NCBI RefSeq assembly: GCF_030412915.1
Contig: NZ_JAUHJR010000002.1
Location: 434,001-498,000, forward strand
DNA length: 64,000 nucleotides
Reading direction: 5' to 3'
Origin: Nocardioides abyssi
GTDB lineage: Bacteria > Actinomycetota > Actinomycetes > Propionibacteriales > Nocardioidaceae
Position 1 is the first letter of the stretch. Each line of letters opens with the position of its first letter. Under the pieces are notes generated by a model. It was not told the origin of the DNA. It did no database searches and worked only from the letters and a program-made list of their open reading frames with translations. Positions 29,084 through 37,158 of this stretch are shown piece by piece. Position numbers and translations under genes: made by a program.

Positions 29084-29119
29084 CTCCTGCGGGCCATGCT
29101 AGGCGCGCAGCCTGCGAGG

Positions 29120-30343
29120 ATGGGCGACGTGCGCCAGATCCGCCAGAGCCGCAAGCTCCGCAACGTCCGCTACGACGTCCGCGGTCCGATCCTGGTCGAG
29201 GCCCAGCGCCTCGAGAGCGAGGGCCACCGGATCCTGAAGCTCAACATCGGCAACACCGCGCCGTTCGGCTTCGAGGCGCCCGAGGCGATCGTCGCCGACA
29301 TCGTCCACCACCTGCCGGACTCCCAGGGGTACGCCGACTCGCGCGGCATCTACGAGGCGCGCACCGCGGTGATGAACTACTACCAGTCCCGCGGGCTGCG
29401 CGACGTCCGCGTCGACGACGTCTTCATCGGCAACGGCGTCTCCGAGCTCATCTCGATGGTGCTCCAGGCGTTCGTCGACGACGGCAACGAGATCCTCGTG
29501 CCGGCGCCCGACTACCCCCTGTGGACCGGAGCGGTCACGCTGGCCGGCGGCACGGCGGTGCACTACCGCTGCGACGAGGCCGACGACTGGAACCCCGACC
29601 TCGCCGACATCGAGGCCAAGATCACCGAGAACACCCACGCCCTGGTGATCATCAACCCCAACAACCCGACCGGCGCGGTCTACAGCGTGGAGACCGTCAA
29701 GGGTCTCGTCGACATCGCCCGGCGCCACGACCTGGTCGTGATGGCCGACGAGATCTACGAGAAGATCCTCTTCGAGGACGCCGTGCACCACCACGCGGCG
29801 ACGTACGCCGGCAGCGACGTGCTGTGCCTGACCTTCAGCGGCCTCTCCAAGGCCTACCGGGTCTGCGGCTACCGCGCCGGCTGGGTGATGATCTCCGGCC
29901 CCAAGGAGCTCGCCGAGGACTTCATCGAGGGCCTCACGCTCATCGCCAACATGCGCATGTGCGCCAACGTCCCGGCCCAGCACGCGATCCAGACCGCCCT
30001 CGGCGGCTACCAGTCGGTCGAGGAGCTCATCGGCCCCGGCGGGCGCTACTACGAGCAGGCGATGCTCGCCCACCGGATGCTCAACGAGATCCCGGGCGTC
30101 AGCAGCGTCAAGCCGCGCGGCGCGCTCTACTGCTTCCCCCGCCTGGACCCCGAGGTCTACCCGATCGAGGACGACGAGGCCTTCGTCATCGAGCTGCTGC
30201 GGGCGAAGAAGCTGCTGGTCACCCACGGCACCGGCTTCAACTGGCCCGAGCCCGACCACTTCCGGCTCGTCACGCTGCCCGCGGTCGACGTGCTGGAGGA
30301 GGCGATCAGCCGGATCGCCGACTTCCTCGCCGTACGCCGCTGA
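29120..30343 (+). CDS. Pyridoxal-phosphate aminotransferase, AlaA type
   Basis: The 407-aa class I/II aminotransferase has motifs ILKLNIGNTAPFGF, GNGVSELISM, VPAPDYPLWTGAV, IINPNNPTGAVYS, DEIYEKILF, the PLP-lysine segment FSGLSKAYRVCGYRAGW and the C-terminal HFRLVTLP. Closest to the alanine aminotransferase AlaA group, which makes alanine from pyruvate with glutamate. The ATG at 29120 directly abuts GCGAGG, so the GTG at 29129 may be the real start. The plsC-type gene follows after 56 bp. Confidence 0.92.
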   Translation: MGDVRQIRQSRKLRNVRYDVRGPILVEAQRLESEGHRILKLNIGNTAPFGFEAPEAIVADIVHHLPDSQGYADSRGIYEARTAVMNYYQSRGLRDVRVDDVFIGNGVSELISMVLQAFVDDGNEILVPAPDYPLWTGAVTLAGGTAVHYRCDEADDWNPDLADIEAKITENTHALVIINPNNPTGAVYSVETVKGLVDIARRHDLVVMADEIYEKILFEDAVHHHAATYAGSDVLCLTFSGLSKAYRVCGYRAGWVMISGPKELAEDFIEGLTLIANMRMCANVPAQHAIQTALGGYQSVEELIGPGGRYYEQAMLAHRMLNEIPGVSSVKPRGALYCFPRLDPEVYPIEDDEAFVIELLRAKKLLVTHGTGFNWPEPDHFRLVTLPAVDVLEEAISRIADFLAVRR

Positions 30344-30399
30344 GCCCGGCGCCGCTGTCCGGTGCGGCGCGGCGTGGGGCCGCCCCCTACGCTCACCGC

Positions 30400-31167
30400 A
30401 TGCGCGACATCAGCTACCCGCCCATCATCTGGTCGGCCAAGGCCGCGTTCCGCCTGCTCGGGCAACGGTTCCAGCTGAGCGGGACCGAGCACGTGCCGAC
30501 CACCGGTGGTGCCCTGCTCGCGTGCAACCACGTCGGCTACCTCGACTTCATCTACGGCGGCCTCGCGGCGAACCCGTCGGGCCGCCTGGTGCGCTTCATG
30601 GCGAAGAAGGAGATCTTCGACCACTCCGTCGGCGGTCCGGTGATGCGGTCGATGCACCACATCGCCGTCGACCGCGGCGAGGGCCTGGCCTCCTACCACC
30701 AGGCCGTGGACTACCTGCGTGCCGGCGAGGTCGTCGGCATCTTCCCCGAGGCGACCATCTCGCGGTCCTTCGAGGTCAAGGAGATCAAGACCGGGGCCGC
30801 GCGCATCGCCGCTGCGGCGTCGGTCCCGCTGATCCCGGTGACGCTGTGGGGCACGCAGCGCATCTTCACCAAGGACCACCCCAAGGACTTCAGCCGCGGC
30901 AAGACGATCGCCATCCACGTCGGCGAGCCGTTGCACCCCACCGGTGAGGACCCGGTCGCCGAGACCGCCGAGCTGCACGCGGCGATGTCGGCGCTGCTGG
31001 ACGAGACGATCGCGGCGTACCCCGCCGAGGAGCAGCCCCCGGGCAGCTGGTGGCTCCCCGCCCGCCACGGCGGATCGGCCCCCACGCTCGACGAGGCGGT
31101 CCGCCTCGACGCGGCGGAGAAGCGCGAGCGCGCCGCTCGCCGCGCCGCCAAGCGCGCCCAAGGCTGA
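30400..31167 (+). CDS. PlsC-type 1-acyl-glycerol-3-phosphate acyltransferase
   Basis: This 255-aa protein carries the acyltransferase blocks: LLACNHVGYLDFIYGG (NHxxxxD), RFMAKKEIFDHSVGG, GIFPEATISRSFE (the FPEG-type block, here FPEA) and VPLIPVTLWGT. It should transfer an acyl chain to lysophosphatidic acid or a related lipid at the membrane. The C-terminal 35 residues form a basic, Ala/Arg-rich helix that may bind the membrane surface. Start is the ATG at 30400. It is convergent with parB across a 220-bp gap. Confidence 0.88.
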   Translation: MRDISYPPIIWSAKAAFRLLGQRFQLSGTEHVPTTGGALLACNHVGYLDFIYGGLAANPSGRLVRFMAKKEIFDHSVGGPVMRSMHHIAVDRGEGLASYHQAVDYLRAGEVVGIFPEATISRSFEVKEIKTGAARIAAAASVPLIPVTLWGTQRIFTKDHPKDFSRGKTIAIHVGEPLHPTGEDPVAETAELHAAMSALLDETIAAYPAEEQPPGSWWLPARHGGSAPTLDEAVRLDAAEKRERAARRAAKRAQG

Positions 31168-31351
31168 CCCGACCTCGACCGACCCGTCTCGTCGGTTCGC
31201 CGGGCCGTTTCCGGGTTGTCCAGGTGCGATTCTGAGCAGAGTCGGGGCGTCAACGTCTACGCAATGGCGCGGCTGTCGCGCTCAGATCGCCTCCCACAGC
31301 ACCGAAACCGCGCGATTGCGCAGCGGTCGACGACCCGATGACAGTCACTTC

Positions 31352-31381
31352 ATCGCTTTGTCGACAAACTGACAAAGCGAT
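31352..31381. terminator. Hairpin after parB
   Basis: ATCGCTTTGTC (31352-31362) and GACAAAGCGAT (31371-31381) are exact complements with an 8-nt loop, starting seven bases after the parB stop. The left arm and loop contain the palindrome TTTGTCGACAAA (31357-31368), which also occurs upstream of dnaB. No T-tract. It may terminate parB transcription or be a protein site. The rest of the plsC-parB gap shows nothing else recognisable. Confidence 0.65.
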
Positions 31382-31387
31382 GTAACG

Positions 31388-32401
31388 TCAAATCACCCGG
31401 TCCTGGCGGTTGCGCGGGTCCATCACGTCGGCGATCCGGCGCAGGTCCTCGACCGAGGCGAACTCCACCGTGATCCGGCCCTTGGTGCGACCGACGTCGA
31501 TCTTCACCCGGGTGTCGAGCCGGTCCGAGAGCCGCTCGACCAGGTCGTCGACGTCGGCGGCGGTCGCACGCGCGGACGCGCGCGAGGCACGCTTGGGGGA
31601 CCCGGTCTCGCCGACCGCGACGATCTCCTCGAGCCCACGGACGCTGATGCCCTCGGCGACCACCCGCTGGGCGAGCCGGTCCTGGAGGTCGGCGTCGTCG
31701 ACGGCGAGCAGCGACCGGGCGTGGCCGGCCGACAGCACGCCCGCCGCGACGCGCCTCTGCACCGCAGGGCTGAGCCGCATCAGCCGCAGCGTGTTGCTGA
31801 TCTGCGGCCGCGAGCGGCCGATCCGCTGCGCGAGCTCCTCGTGGGTGCAGCCGAAGTCCTCGAGCAGCTGGGCGTACGCCGCCGCCTCCTCGAGCGGGTT
31901 GAGCTCGGAGCGGTGGAGGTTCTCCAGGAGCGCGTCCCGGAGCATGTCGATGTCCTCGGTCTCGCGGACGATCGCCGGGATCCGTTCCAGGCCGGCCTCC
32001 TGGGAGGCGCGCCAGCGGCGCTCGCCCATGACCAGCTCGTAGGCCTCGGGCCCGGTGCGGCGCACGACGACCGGCTGGAGCAGGCCGACCTCGCGGATCG
32101 AGTGCACCAGCTCGGCCATCGCGTCCTCGTCGAAGACCTGGCGCGGCTGCACGCGGTTCGGCGTCACCTGCTCGACCGGGACCTCGGCGAAGTAGGCGCC
32201 CGCGACGGGCGCCAGCGCCTCGCCCGCGGGTCCCGTGACGTCAGCAGCCGTCGCAGCCGCTCCAGAGCCGGTGTTTCCCGTGGTGCGCGGGGGAGCGGTG
32301 TCGTCCGCGCCCACCGTGGTGTCCGCCGGAGCGGGTCCGGTGGGGATCAGCGAGCCCAGGCCGCGGCCGAGGCCCCGACGGGCAGGGGGCTTGGTGGTCA
32401 C
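31388..32401 (-). CDS. parB: Chromosome partitioning protein ParB
   Basis: The 337-aa CTP-dependent clamp loads at parS and spreads. N-terminal GLGRGLGSLIP is the ParA-interaction motif. The ParB/Srx domain has VQPRQVFDEDAMAELVHSIREVGLLQPVVVR and the CTP-binding MGERRWRAS. The HTH domain has LNPLEEAAAYAQLLEDFG, ELAQRIGRSRPQISNTLRLMRL and AGHARSLLA. The C-terminal 45 residues are the dimerisation domain. GTG at 32401 overlaps the parA stop by four bases. Two perfect parS sites lie 1-2 kb away. Confidence 0.97.
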   Translation of the reverse strand: MTTKPPARRGLGRGLGSLIPTGPAPADTTVGADDTAPPRTTGNTGSGAAATAADVTGPAGEALAPVAGAYFAEVPVEQVTPNRVQPRQVFDEDAMAELVHSIREVGLLQPVVVRRTGPEAYELVMGERRWRASQEAGLERIPAIVRETEDIDMLRDALLENLHRSELNPLEEAAAYAQLLEDFGCTHEELAQRIGRSRPQISNTLRLMRLSPAVQRRVAAGVLSAGHARSLLAVDDADLQDRLAQRVVAEGISVRGLEEIVAVGETGSPKRASRASARATAADVDDLVERLSDRLDTRVKIDVGRTKGRITVEFASVEDLRRIADVMDPRNRQDRVI

Positions 32402-33405
32402 GCGCGGGCTCCCTGGGTCGTCCGAGGCTTGGTCGCGATCTCCCGGGCGGCCTCGAGGTAGCTGAGAGCACCGGGGGAGCCGGGGTCGTAGGTCATCACG
32501 GTCTGGCCGTACGACGGCGCCTCGGAGACCCGCACCGAGCGGGGGATCGCCGTGCGCAGCACCTGCGGGCCGAAGTGCTCGCGCACCTCCTCGGCCACGC
32601 CGGCGGCGAGCCGCGTGCGGGCGTCGTACATCGTGATCAGGATCGTGGAGACGTCCAGGCCCGGGTTGAGGTGTGCCTTGACCATCTCCACCGTCTCGAG
32701 CAGCTGCCCGAGACCCTCCAGCGCGTAGTACTCCGCCTGGATCGGGATGAGCATCTCGTCGCCCGCGACCAGCGCGTTCAGCGTCAGCAGGCCCAGGGAG
32801 GGTGGGCAGTCCACGATCACGTAGTCGAAGCGCTCCTCGCCGGCCTCCTCGGCGGTGCCGACGAGCGGGTGGCCGGTGATCGCCTTCTTCAGGCGGCCCT
32901 CCCGGGCGACGACGCTGACCAGCTCGATCTCGGCACCAGCCAGGTCGATGGTGGCCGGGACGACGAAGAGGCCCTTCAGCTCCTCGCTCGGCGCGATGAC
33001 CTCGTCCAGGGGCACGCCGTCGACGAGCGCGTCGTACGTCGACGGCGTGCCCCGACGGTGGTCGATGCCCAACGCGGTGGAGGCGTTGCCCTGGGGGTCG
33101 AGGTCGATGACCAGCACCCGCTGGCCGAGCTGGGCCAGCGCGGCGGCGACGTTCACCGTGGACGTCGTCTTGCCGACGCCGCCCTTCTGGTTCGCCACCA
33201 CGAACACCCGGGTGGCGTCCGGACGGGGGACGGACGGCCGGCTGCGCGCGCCCTGACGCGCGATGATGCTGTGCTGAGCCGCCTTGGCCAGGGGAGTCTG
33301 GTCGTCCTCGAACCCCGTGCCGTACGCCGCGAGGTCGGCGGCGGTGCGCACCGTGAAACCACGTGCAGGGGTTGTTTCACGTGAAACGTCGCTGGGGTCC
33401 GGCAC
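32398..33405 (-). CDS. parA: Chromosome partitioning ATPase ParA (Soj)
   Basis: This 335-aa Walker-type ATPase positions the origin with ParB. Features: deviant Walker A KGGVGKTTS (74-82), DLDPQGNAS, VIVDCPPSLGLLTLNAL (Walker B) and RSVRVSEAPSYGQTV. The first 60 residues are an extended, poorly conserved tail. The frame is open far upstream, but GTG 33405 has an AGGAG site eight bases before it. The codons for DVSRET (residues 6-11) are the parS sequence itself. DnaA-box-like sequences lie in the gap upstream. Confidence 0.96.
   Translation of the reverse strand: MPDPSDVSRETTPARGFTVRTAADLAAYGTGFEDDQTPLAKAAQHSIIARQGARSRPSVPRPDATRVFVVANQKGGVGKTTSTVNVAAALAQLGQRVLVIDLDPQGNASTALGIDHRRGTPSTYDALVDGVPLDEVIAPSEELKGLFVVPATIDLAGAEIELVSVVAREGRLKKAITGHPLVGTAEEAGEERFDYVIVDCPPSLGLLTLNALVAGDEMLIPIQAEYYALEGLGQLLETVEMVKAHLNPGLDVSTILITMYDARTRLAAGVAEEVREHFGPQVLRTAIPRSVRVSEAPSYGQTVMTYDPGSPGALSYLEAAREIATKPRTTQGARA
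33374..33387. promoter_or_regulatory. parS: parS site 1
   Basis: GTTTCACGTGAAAC is a perfect 14-bp palindrome and the exact actinobacterial/Bacillus-type parS core. It lies within parA codons 7-11 and is where ParB clamps should load. Confidence 0.95.
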
Positions 33406-33415
33406 GGACGGCTCC

Positions 33416-33479
33416 TGTGGACAAACTCGGTGGATCTGTGGACAGCCACGCTCAGCGAGGTCGTTCGAGCGGTGGATAA
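33416..33479. promoter_or_regulatory. DnaA-box-like cluster in the rsmG-parA gap
   Basis: TGTGGACAA (33416-33424, perfect box in reverse orientation), TGTGGACAG (33437-33445) and GGTGGATAA (33471-33479) occur within 64 bp, just upstream of the parA start. They may bind DnaA and affect parAB expression. Confidence 0.6.
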
Positions 33480-33506
33480 CTCTGGGGACGGGGATCCCGC
33501 TACCGG

Positions 33507-34247
33507 TCAGCGTCGCTTCCGCGAGGACCGGCCGCGCTTGCCGGCAGGACCGCGTGGGGCGTCCGCCGCTGTGGCCGGCGGCCACGATACCGACGCCGGA
33601 TCGGCCCACGAAACCCGGACGGCACCGGTCGACTCCGCCAGCACGCCGACGCCCAGCTCGCGCACCTCCGGCGGGGCGCACCCGAGCCGCCGGAGCACCG
33701 GCTCGGCCTCGACGATCTCCTCGTGGACCGTCGCGCCCTTCATCGCGACGAGCGCGCCGCGGGCGTCGACCAGGGGCATGGACCACTCGAGCAGGCGCCC
33801 GAGGGGCGCCACCGCACGGGAGGTGACGACGTCGAACCGTCGCGTGCCGTGCAGCGCATCGGCCCGACCGCGGACCACCTCGACCCGGTCGAGGCCGAGC
33901 GTCTCGACCACCTCGGTGAGGAACGTCGTGCGCCGCAGCAAGGGCTCGATCAGGGTCACCGAGAGGTCCGGGCGTGCGACGGCCAGGACGATGCCGGGCA
34001 GTCCTGCGCCCGAGCCGATGTCGGCGACCGCGGCGCCCTCCGGCACCCACTCGCCGAGCACGGCGCAGTTGAGCACGTGTCGGGTCCACAGGCGGGGGGC
34101 CTCGCGAGGACCGATCAGGCCCCGGAGGACCCCGTCGGTGGCGAGCAGGGCGGCGTACCGCTCCGCCAGCGGCAACCGGCCCGATGCGAACACCCTCCGC
34201 GCCTCGTCGGGCACGGAGGGTGTTTCACGTGAAACGTCGTCGCTCAT
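33507..34247 (-). CDS. rsmG: 16S rRNA (guanine-N7) methyltransferase RsmG
   Basis: The 246-aa enzyme methylates G527 of 16S rRNA. The GidB fold is clear: GVLRGLIGPREAPRLWTRHVLNCAVLGEWVPEG, SAM-binding VADIGSGAGLPGIVLAVARPD, LIEPLLRRTTFLTEVVETLGL and VTSRAVAPLGRLLEW. The C-terminal 35 residues are basic and variable (GPAGKRGRSSRKRR). Residues 4-9, DVSRET, encode the second parS site. ATG at 34247. It lies between jag and parA, the typical order. Confidence 0.97.
   Translation of the reverse strand: MSDDVSRETPSVPDEARRVFASGRLPLAERYAALLATDGVLRGLIGPREAPRLWTRHVLNCAVLGEWVPEGAAVADIGSGAGLPGIVLAVARPDLSVTLIEPLLRRTTFLTEVVETLGLDRVEVVRGRADALHGTRRFDVVTSRAVAPLGRLLEWSMPLVDARGALVAMKGATVHEEIVEAEPVLRRLGCAPPEVRELGVGVLAESTGAVRVSWADPASVSWPPATAADAPRGPAGKRGRSSRKRR
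34222..34235. promoter_or_regulatory. parS: parS site 2
   Basis: A second perfect GTTTCACGTGAAAC, 848 bp from the first, in rsmG codons 5-9. As in parA it encodes the peptide VSRET. Confidence 0.95.
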
Positions 34248-34310
34248 CGCTCAGTGCTCGCCGAGGATCGGCGGGGGTCAGCGGGTCGGACGGTCATCGC
34301 CGGGGGAGGG

Positions 34311-34859
34311 TCACGCCGGGAGCACGACGACGTGCCGCCGGGGCTCGACGCCCTCGGACTCCGACGCGAGACCGGCCGCGGCCACCGCGTCGTGCACGAC
34401 CTTGCGCTCGAAGGGCGACATCGGGTCGAGCGAGACCGGCGCGCCGGACTCCTTCACCCGGGCGACCGTCTCCGCGGCCAGGGCCACCAGCTGCTCGCGC
34501 TTCTGCGCGCGGTAGCCGGAGATGTCCAGCATCAGCCGCGAGCGCTCGCCGGTCTCGCGGTAGACCGCGAGCCGGGTCAGCTCCTGCAGGGCGTCGAGGA
34601 CCTCGCCGTCGCGGCCGACCAGCTGGGTCAGCTCCGCACCGACGATGGAGACCACCGCACGGTCGCCCTCGACGTCCATGTCGAGGTCACCGTCGAGGTC
34701 GGCGATGTCGAGCAGCTCCTCGAGGTAGTCCGCGGCGATGTCGCCCTCGGCCTCGAGCTGCTCGACGCGCGAGGGCCGGGCCTCGGTCGACCCGTCCTCG
34801 GCCTGCTCCGTCGCCGGCGCGTCCGGGGTGACCTCGATCTGCTCGCTGGTCTCGCTCAC
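34311..34859 (-). CDS. jag: Jag/KhpB-type KH-R3H RNA-binding protein
   Basis: This 182-aa protein has an acidic N-terminus of about 50 residues, a KH-like domain (VVSIVGAELTQLVGRDGEVLDALQELTRLAVYRETGE) and a C-terminal R3H domain (SPFERKVVHDAVAAAGLASESEGVEPRRHVVVLP; R and H of the R3H motif are at the FERKVVHD block). KhpB-like proteins bind RNA with KhpA and influence division in Gram-positives. The N-terminal Jag domain of Firmicutes is lacking, as in other actinobacteria. GTG at 34859 overlaps the yidC stop by four bases. Confidence 0.94.
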   Translation of the reverse strand: MSETSEQIEVTPDAPATEQAEDGSTEARPSRVEQLEAEGDIAADYLEELLDIADLDGDLDMDVEGDRAVVSIVGAELTQLVGRDGEVLDALQELTRLAVYRETGERSRLMLDISGYRAQKREQLVALAAETVARVKESGAPVSLDPMSPFERKVVHDAVAAAGLASESEGVEPRRHVVVLPA

Positions 34860-35851
34860 TTCTGCTTCCCACCTTCGGTCCTGCCGCCGGACGGGCGCTG
34901 CCCGCCGCCGGACTTGCGTTGCTGTCGGGTCTGCTTGCGCGGCTGCTGCCGCTGCGTGGGGCGCCGCTCCTCGGGCTCGGGCGCGGCCTCGACCGCAGTC
35001 GCCTCGACCGGCTCACCCTTGCGGGCAGCCTTCGCCCGGTCGCGCTCCTGCTTCGCCGCGAACGCCGGCGTGCCCGGGGCGGGGTTGTTGCGGATGACGT
35101 AGAACTGCTGGCCCATGGTCCACAGGTTCGAGGTGGTCCAGTAGAAGAGCACACCGATCGGGAACGCGATGCCGCCGACGGCGAAGACCACCGGCAGCAC
35201 GTAGAGCAGCATCTTCTGCTGCTGGGCGTAGGGGCCGGTCAGGGCGTCGGCCGGCATGTTCTTGCTCATCAGCTGGCGCTGGGTGAGGAACGTGGTCGCC
35301 GTCATCGCCACGACCAGCACGGCCGCGAGCAGCATGACGCCGATGTGGCCGTCGGCGTTGAGGAAGGTGTCGGCGATCGGGATGCGCCCGAAGAGCTCCG
35401 CACCGCCGAAGCTCTCCGCGCGCGCCTCGGTGAGCACGCCGTGCGCCCGACCGTCCGCCGCCTGGTCGATGAGCCGGAACAGCGCGAAGAAGATCGGCAT
35501 CTGCAGGAGGATCGGCAGGCAGGAGGCGAACGGGTTGGTGCCCGCGTCCTTGTAGAGCTTCATCGTCTCCTGGGCGAGACGCTCCCGGTCGTGACCGTAC
35601 TTCTTCTGCAGCTCCTTGACCTTGGGCTGGATCAGCTGCATGTTCCGGCTGGACTTGATCTGCTTGACGAACAGCGGGATCAGCGCAGCCCGGATCACCA
35701 GCGTCAGGCCGACGATCGACAGCACCCACGCCATGCCGCCGTCGGCGGGCAGCACCTTGCCGAGCAGCGTGTGGAAGCCGACCAGGACCACCGAGATCAC
35801 GTAGTACAGCGGCGTCATGATGAAGTTGCCGATGTCGCCCAGAAATCCCAT
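34856..35851 (-). CDS. yidC: Membrane protein insertase YidC
   Basis: The 331-aa Oxa1/YidC insertase has about five TM helices and a long basic C-terminal tail (from about residue 265, QERDRAKAARKG to GGRTEGGKQK). Key segments: MAWVLSIVGLTLVIRAALIPLFVKQIKSSRNMQLIQPKVKELQKKYGHDRE (helix 2 with the cytoplasmic hairpin), NPFASCLPILLQMPIFFALFRL and FPIGVLFYWTTSNLWTMGQQ. The hydrophilic groove Arg is in VIRAALIP. It inserts membrane proteins alone or with Sec. ATG at 35851, three bases after the yidD stop. Confidence 0.96.
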   Translation of the reverse strand: MGFLGDIGNFIMTPLYYVISVVLVGFHTLLGKVLPADGGMAWVLSIVGLTLVIRAALIPLFVKQIKSSRNMQLIQPKVKELQKKYGHDRERLAQETMKLYKDAGTNPFASCLPILLQMPIFFALFRLIDQAADGRAHGVLTEARAESFGGAELFGRIPIADTFLNADGHIGVMLLAAVLVVAMTATTFLTQRQLMSKNMPADALTGPYAQQQKMLLYVLPVVFAVGGIAFPIGVLFYWTTSNLWTMGQQFYVIRNNPAPGTPAFAAKQERDRAKAARKGEPVEATAVEAAPEPEERRPTQRQQPRKQTRQQRKSGGGQRPSGGRTEGGKQK

Positions 35852-35854
35852 GGG

Positions 35855-36109
35855 TCAGGCTCCTTGGTTCGGTGAGGGAGAGGGTCCCGCACTGGTGCGG
35901 GGAGGAACGGGGTCGTAGCCGCCGGCGGCCCACGGGTGGCACCGCCCGAGCCGCCGCACCGCCATCCACGAACCACGGATGCTCCCGTGGACCGTCACCG
36001 ACTCCAGCGCGTAGGCCGAGCAGGACGGGTGGTAGCGGCAGACCTGGCCGTAGAGCGGGCTGATCACGGCCCGGTAGGCACGCAGCAGCGCGATGAGCAC
36101 GTGCTTCAC
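35855..36109 (-). CDS. yidD: Membrane insertion efficiency factor YidD
   Basis: The 84-aa protein has the conserved core ALLRAYRAVISPLYGQVCRYHPSCSAYALESVTVHGSIRGSWMAVRRLGRCHPWAAGGYDPVP. Three cysteines (VC, SC, RC) and the PSCSAY/CHP motifs are family hallmarks. It is an amphipathic, membrane-associated helper of YidC. The GTG at 36109 overlaps the rnpA stop by four bases; longer in-frame extension has no support. Confidence 0.95.
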   Translation of the reverse strand: MKHVLIALLRAYRAVISPLYGQVCRYHPSCSAYALESVTVHGSIRGSWMAVRRLGRCHPWAAGGYDPVPPRTSAGPSPSPNQGA

Positions 36110-36468
36110 GCCGGCACCGGGGCCGTCCGCGCCAGCACCTTGCGCAGTCCGTGCGCCAGGTCGGCGCCCAGGACGTCGTACGACGCCCCGGCGGCCGCGG
36201 GGAGCGCGCGCACCACGAGCACAGCAGAGCCCGGGAGCGACGAGACGTGCTCCCGGGCCAGGTGTCGCAGACGGCGCTTCACGCGGTTGCGGGTGACGGC
36301 GTCGCCGACCGCCTTGCTCACGACGAAGCCCACACGGGGCGGGTCGTCGTGGCCCGGACCGGGGGTCCACAGGTGGACCACCAGTGTGCGCGACCCCGCT
36401 CGCTCCCCGGCACGGGCGGCGACGCGGAACGAGTCCGCGTCGACCAGCCGGTGCGCCGAGGGGAGCAC
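36106..36468 (-). CDS. rnpA: Ribonuclease P protein component
   Basis: This 120-aa basic protein starts VLPSAHRLVDADSFRVAAR and has the RNR motif AVTRNRVKRRLRHLARE, VGFVVSKAVGDA and LVVRALPAAAGASYDVL. It assists the RNase P RNA in cutting tRNA 5' leaders. The GTG at 36468 is supported by the family N-terminus and lies 38 bp after rpmH, the conserved order rpmH-rnpA-yidD-yidC. Confidence 0.95.
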   Translation of the reverse strand: MLPSAHRLVDADSFRVAARAGERAGSRTLVVHLWTPGPGHDDPPRVGFVVSKAVGDAVTRNRVKRRLRHLAREHVSSLPGSAVLVVRALPAAAGASYDVLGADLAHGLRKVLARTAPVPA

Positions 36469-36506
36469 AGCGGGGTCGGAGCTGGGCGGCGGTGCGGCGG
36501 CGGCCG

Positions 36507-36644
36507 TCAGACGGCCAGGCTCTTGCGGCCCTTGCGGCGGCGCGAGGAGAGGATGGCGCGACCGGCACGGGTGCGCATGCGCAGGCGGAAGCCGTGCACC
36601 TTGTGACGGCGACGGTTGTTCGGCTGGTACGTACGCTTGCTCAC
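36507..36644 (-). CDS. rpmH: 50S ribosomal protein L34
   Basis: The 45-aa highly basic protein reads [20 protein letters not shown] at the N-terminus and ends in [20 protein letters not shown], the complete L34 sequence. The GTG start at 36644 has GGAAG upstream. It is read leftward, divergent from dnaA, the usual arrangement at bacterial origins. Confidence 0.98.
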   Translation of the reverse strand: MSKRTYQPNNRRRHKVHGFRLRMRTRAGRAILSSRRRKGRKSLAV

Positions 36645-36813
36645 GAGCTCTTCCTTCGGTGGTGGTTCGGGACATCGACCCCGGCGGGATCGGCAGTGCC
36701 GTCACGGATCGTGCTGCCACGTTCTGTGACCTTCTTCGGCTGGCACCGCCCACCCACGCGAGACTCGGGCTCCCGTGGACGTGCGGCACCGGTCGACACC
36801 GGGCGACCGGCCA

Positions 36814-36843
36814 ACGGTACGCGGAGCCGAATCCCAGGGTCAA
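36814..36843 (-). promoter_or_regulatory. Probable rpmH promoter
   Basis: On the - strand, TTGACC (36838-36843) and TACCGT (36814-36819) separated by 18 bp resemble a housekeeping promoter. The rpmH start is about 170 bases downstream, leaving a long leader. Confidence 0.55.
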
Positions 36844-36892
36844 ACCGGCGAGCGGAGCCTGGAGCACTCCGTCGGAGCCAGCGTACGGGCCT

Positions 36893-37127
36893 GTGGATGA
36901 CGGCTTGCCGGTGGCGTGAGGCCGGGGTTAGGTTCAGGGCCGTCGAGATTCCCCTCCGGCCGGCCGCGGATGCTCCTGACCCGCGGTGGTGACCTGGGTC
37001 ACGGATGTTGTCAACAAGCGTCTGACCTGGGAAAACAGCGATTCGCCACGAATCCGGCCGGGTCTCGACCAGACTCCTCCACAGCGAGCGGGTCGCGTTC
37101 ACAACCTGTGGACAAAGCTGTGGAACA
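36893..37127. promoter_or_regulatory. DnaA boxes in the rpmH-dnaA gap
   Basis: Reverse-oriented boxes TGTGGATGA (36893-36901), TGTGGACAA (37107-37115, perfect) and TGTGGAACA (37119-37127), and TCCTCCACA (37075-37083) on the + strand. The perfect box lies 44 bp before the dnaA start, a place suited to autoregulation. TTGTCAACAA (37008-37017) is a near-palindrome. The 514-bp gap holds no further gene. Confidence 0.6.
36906..36935 (+). promoter_or_regulatory. Possible dnaA promoter
   Basis: TTGCCG (36906-36911) and TAGGTT (36930-36935) with an 18-bp spacer, about 220 bp before the dnaA start. A weak match, chosen because it lies in the divergent rpmH-dnaA gap. Confidence 0.4.
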
Positions 37128-37158
37128 TCGCGAGCAGAGAGAAGGGGACCCACCCATC

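Noticed and set aside
33406-34089. N-terminal extension of ParA
   Set aside because: Overlaps rsmG in another frame and has no ParA similarity; GTG 33405 has a good ribosome site.
36645-37158. Additional gene between rpmH and dnaA
   Set aside because: Frames here lack ribosome sites and homology; the region has promoters and DnaA boxes.
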